Origin: Actinomycetota bacterium | GTDB taxonomy: Bacteria; Actinomycetota; Actinomycetes; S36-B12; UBA5976 | Length of the DNA stretch: 15,322 nt | NCBI GenBank assembly: GCA_947447095.1 | Contig: CANFIL010000018.1 | Coordinates: 1-15,322 of the forward strand | Reading direction: 5' to 3' | Shown here: one piece after another, positions 12,603-15,322 of the stretch | How positions within the stretch are numbered: position 1 is the first letter of the stretch | How the letters are laid out: each line of letters opens with the position of its first letter | Notes under the pieces: generated by a model | Told to the model about the DNA's origin: nothing | The model's input: only the letters and a program-made list of their open reading frames with translations | Databases searched by the model: none | Made by a program: the position numbers and the translations under genes

Positions 12603-15322
12603 ATGGTGTCCGGACCTAAAAGCAGTCCATTTGGAGCCAACGACTGGCTCGTGGACGAGATGTACCAGCAGTACCTCGAAGATAAAGAATCAGTAGATCC
12701 GGCTTGGTGGGAGTTCTTCGCGGACTACCAGCCAAGTGATGCCACGCCTGTGAAGCGTGCTGTTCCTGCTCCAGCTCCTGTTGTCACTCCGATTGCTGAA
12801 ACTCCTGCACCAGTAGTTGCAGCACCCACACCTACTCCAACGCCTGTCGTTGCGCCAGCTCCATCTACTCCTGCGGCGGCAACACCTGCAGCAAGTCCTG
12901 CTCCTGAAGGCGCCGAAAAACTTAAAGGCACCGCTGCGCGCGTTGTGACAAACATGGAAGCAAGCTTGCTTGTTCCAACTGCAACCAGTGTGCGCGCAGT
13001 TCCAGCAAAACTCATGGTCGACAACCGCATTGTGATCAACAATCACCTCGCACGTGGTCGCGGCGGCAAGGTCAGTTTTACTCACATCATCGGTTACGCG
13101 ATCGTTCGTGCACTCAAAGAAGTGCCTGGTATGAATGTCGCCTACACAACGATCGACGGCAAGCCAGCAATCATTCACAACGAACACGTTGGACTTGGTC
13201 TTGCGATTGACCTTGCGAAGGAAGATGGTTCGCGCCAGCTTCTCGTTCCTTGCATCAAGCAAGCCGACACGATGTCTTTCGCTGAATTTTGGTCGGGCTA
13301 CGAAGACGTCGTCCGCAAAGCGCGTAACGGCAAGCTCGCTGTCGAAGATTTCCAGGGTGCAACCGCCAGCCTGACAAACCCAGGCACCATCGGAACGGTT
13401 CACTCAGTCCCCCGCTTGATGCAGGGCCAAGGTGTCATCATCGGTGTCGGCGCAATGGAATATCCCGCTGAATGGCAGGGCGCTTCGGAAGACACCATCA
13501 CAAAGAACGGCGTCAGCAAGATCATGACGCTTACAAGTACCTACGACCATCGCGTCATTCAAGGTGCACAGTCCGGTGACTTCTTACGTCGCGTTCATCA
13601 GTTGCTACTTGGTGAATCTGGTTTCTACGACGACATCTTTAGCGCCATTCAAATTCCTTACGAGCCAATTCGTTGGGCACAAGACATTGCAACGTCACAC
13701 GATGACGAACTCGACAAGACTGCACGCGTTCAGGAAATGATTCACGCATTCCGTGTGCGTGGACATCTGATGGCGGATATCGATCCCCTCGAATACTTGC
13801 AGCGTTCACATCCTGACTTGGATATCGCCAACCATGGCTTGACTCTGTGGGATCTGGACCGTGAATTCGCTACCGGTGGATTTGGCGGCAAGCCATTCCT
13901 GCGCCTACGCGACATCTTGGGAATCTTGCGCGACGCTTACTGCCGCACCTCAGGCATCGAATACATGCACATGCAGGATCCAGAACAGCGCCGATGGATT
14001 CAAGATCGCGTTGAACGCCCGCTTCCCAAGGTTGATCGCAAAGAACAACTTCGCATCTTGCGCAAACTCAATGAGTCCGAAGCATTTGAAACGTTCTTGC
14101 AAACCAAGTTCGTTGGACAAAAGCGATTCAGCCTCGAAGGCGGCGAAAGCGCCATCCCAATGCTTGAACAAATTCTTTATTCAGCCGCTGAAGAGGGCTT
14201 GAATGAAGTGTGCATCGGCATGCCTCACCGTGGTCGCCTCAACGTCTTGGCGAACATTGCAGGCAAGAGCTACGAGCGCATCTTCAATGAATTCGAAGGC
14301 AACTACGGCGAAGAGTCCGTTCAGGGTTCAGGCGATGTGAAGTACCACTTGGGAACTTCAGGTACCTACAGCAGCGAAAACGGCAAGCAGATCGATGTCT
14401 ACTTGGCTGCAAACCCATCGCACCTTGAAGCTGTGAACCCAGTTCTCGAAGGCATCGTGCGCGCCAAGCAAGACGTCCTAGAGAACAAGGACGAGTACCC
14501 AATCCTGCCGATCTTGATGCATGGCGATGCTGCATTCGCTGGCCAAGGCGTTGTCGCTGAAACATTGCAGTTCAGCCAACTTCAGGGCTACCGCGTTGGC
14601 GGAACGATTCACTTGGTTGTCAACAACCAAGTTGGCTTCACGACTTCGCCGCGTTACAGCCGTTCAAGTGTGTACGCCACAGATGTTGCACGCATGATTC
14701 AGGCACCGATCTTCCACGTGAATGGCGACGATCCCGAAGCAGTAGTTCGCATCGCGAAGCTTGCGTATGACTACCGTCAGGCATTCAAGAAAGACGTTGT
14801 CATCGACATGGTGTGCTACCGCCGCCGTGGACACAACGAAGCAGATGATCCTTCACTGACACAGCCATTGATGTACGAAATCATCGACCAAAAGCGTTCG
14901 ACTCGTAAGTTATACACCGAAGCATTGATCGGTCGCGGTGACATCACGGTAGAAGAAGCCGAAGAGGCGCTTATACACTTCCAAGAGCAACTGGAAAAAG
15001 TTTTCCAAGTCACCAAGGCTTCAAGTAGCGATGACTTTAGTTCCGAGTCGAGCGAAGTCATCAGTACCGGCCAACAGTCACTTGCTCCACAAACACCTTC
15101 TATTGATGTTCCAACTGGAATTAGCCGCGAGCTGGTCGATCGCGTCGTAGCAAGTCAATTGAACATGCCCGAAGGATTCACTGTTCACCCTCGCCTTGCG
15201 CCGCAACTTCAGCGCCGAGCAGACATGGTCGAGCAAGATGCAATTGACTGGGGCATGGGCGAAGCCCTTGCAATCGGATCGCTCCTTGCCGAAGGAACTT
15301 CGGTTCGTCTTGCTGGCCAAGA
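12603..15322 (+). CDS. kgd: Multifunctional 2-oxoglutarate decarboxylase/dehydrogenase (E2-E1 fusion), N-terminal part
   Basis: The first roughly 906 codons of an actinobacterial Kgd/SucA-type protein that runs off the right edge; relatives have about 1,230 residues. It is the TPP-dependent E1 of the 2-oxoglutarate dehydrogenase complex, here fused to an E2 succinyltransferase domain, and acts in the TCA cycle. An E1-type N-terminal segment (NDWLVDEMYQQYLED, then WWEFF) is followed by a Pro/Ala-rich linker (about 47-104) and the E2 catalytic domain with STYDHRVIQGA (H316). The E1 part has MPHRGRLNVLANI (H542) and the TPP/Mg site from GDAAFAGQG (D642) to VNNQVGFTT. As in this family, no lipoyl domain is present, so a separate lipoylated E2 is needed. 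AGGAAGG lies 3 nt before ATG 12603; the adjacent GTG codon at 12606 would also fit. No internal stop or frameshift is seen. Confidence 0.95.
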   Translation, partial: MVSGPKSSPFGANDWLVDEMYQQYLEDKESVDPAWWEFFADYQPSDATPVKRAVPAPAPVVTPIAETPAPVVAAPTPTPTPVVAPAPSTPAAATPAASPAPEGAEKLKGTAARVVTNMEASLLVPTATSVRAVPAKLMVDNRIVINNHLARGRGGKVSFTHIIGYAIVRALKEVPGMNVAYTTIDGKPAIIHNEHVGLGLAIDLAKEDGSRQLLVPCIKQADTMSFAEFWSGYEDVVRKARNGKLAVEDFQGATASLTNPGTIGTVHSVPRLMQGQGVIIGVGAMEYPAEWQGASEDTITKNGVSKIMTLTSTYDHRVIQGAQSGDFLRRVHQLLLGESGFYDDIFSAIQIPYEPIRWAQDIATSHDDELDKTARVQEMIHAFRVRGHLMADIDPLEYLQRSHPDLDIANHGLTLWDLDREFATGGFGGKPFLRLRDILGILRDAYCRTSGIEYMHMQDPEQRRWIQDRVERPLPKVDRKEQLRILRKLNESEAFETFLQTKFVGQKRFSLEGGESAIPMLEQILYSAAEEGLNEVCIGMPHRGRLNVLANIAGKSYERIFNEFEGNYGEESVQGSGDVKYHLGTSGTYSSENGKQIDVYLAANPSHLEAVNPVLEGIVRAKQDVLENKDEYPILPILMHGDAAFAGQGVVAETLQFSQLQGYRVGGTIHLVVNNQVGFTTSPRYSRSSVYATDVARMIQAPIFHVNGDDPEAVVRIAKLAYDYRQAFKKDVVIDMVCYRRRGHNEADDPSLTQPLMYEIIDQKRSTRKLYTEALIGRGDITVEEAEEALIHFQEQLEKVFQVTKASSSDDFSSESSEVISTGQQSLAPQTPSIDVPTGISRELVDRVVASQLNMPEGFTVHPRLAPQLQRRADMVEQDAIDWGMGEALAIGSLLAEGTSVRLAGQ

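Noticed and set aside
12690..13403. A 237-codon open frame on the minus strand, rich in Cys, Arg and Ser, opposite the start of kgd.
   Set aside because: It is the antisense of the Pro/Ala-rich linker and E2 domain of kgd, which has clear domain motifs on the + strand. The composition comes from the linker repeats, not from a real zinc or cysteine-rich protein.
1..15322. CRISPR array, insertion sequence, prophage, toxin-antitoxin or other defence system.
   Set aside because: I found no regularly spaced repeats, transposase or integrase motifs, phage genes or toxin-antitoxin pairs in any frame.

Overview
The window looks like a compact stretch of an actinobacterial chromosome of moderate G+C content. 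The strongest taxonomic clue is the gene entering from 12603 to the right edge: an E2-E1 fused 2-oxoglutarate decarboxylase/dehydrogenase (Kgd type), an architecture typical of Actinobacteria. The tRNA without an encoded CCA end, overlapping stop codons of convergent genes and stop-start overlaps within operons fit a small, gene-dense genome, possibly an aquatic actinobacterial lineage. That last point is inference, not proof. I saw no insertion sequence, phage gene or CRISPR array.

Left region (1-4470, + strand): the C-terminal part of a flavin-containing monooxygenase is followed by four tightly packed genes: a RidA-family protein, a DUF1028 protein, an M20D/PM20D2-like amidohydrolase, and an unusual fusion of an HpaC-like flavin reductase domain with a LysR-type ligand-binding domain that has no DNA-binding helix-turn-helix. 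The last three junctions overlap by 1, 1 and 4 nt. Together they look like a catabolic module for an amide- or nitrogen-containing organic compound whose substrate I cannot name.

Middle region (4467-9643): a TetR regulator on the minus strand is divergent from a + operon of a PuuC-like aldehyde dehydrogenase, a class III aminotransferase and an APC-family permease. This set would import an amine or omega-amino acid, transaminate it to an aldehyde and oxidise that to an acid. A palindrome between the regulator and the operon is a candidate TetR operator. The operon ends at a strong hairpin terminator that probably serves both directions.

Right region (9652-15322): a LysE/RhtB exporter (-) is divergent from a secreted VanY-like M15 peptidase (+). 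Next comes a minus-strand operon of a PnuC-family transporter and a small uridine-kinase-like P-loop kinase. A well-formed TPP riboswitch precedes it, which re-labels the transporter as a probable thiamine transporter (PnuT) and makes the kinase a candidate for phosphorylating imported thiamine or a precursor. Upstream of the riboswitch lie a long unexplained inverted repeat, tRNA-Arg(CCG), and then kgd, whose product itself uses thiamine diphosphate.

Most interesting points: the flavin reductase-LysR sensor fusion in its coupled gene cluster, the TPP-riboswitch transporter/kinase pair, and the ~76-nt inverted repeat at 12331-12406.
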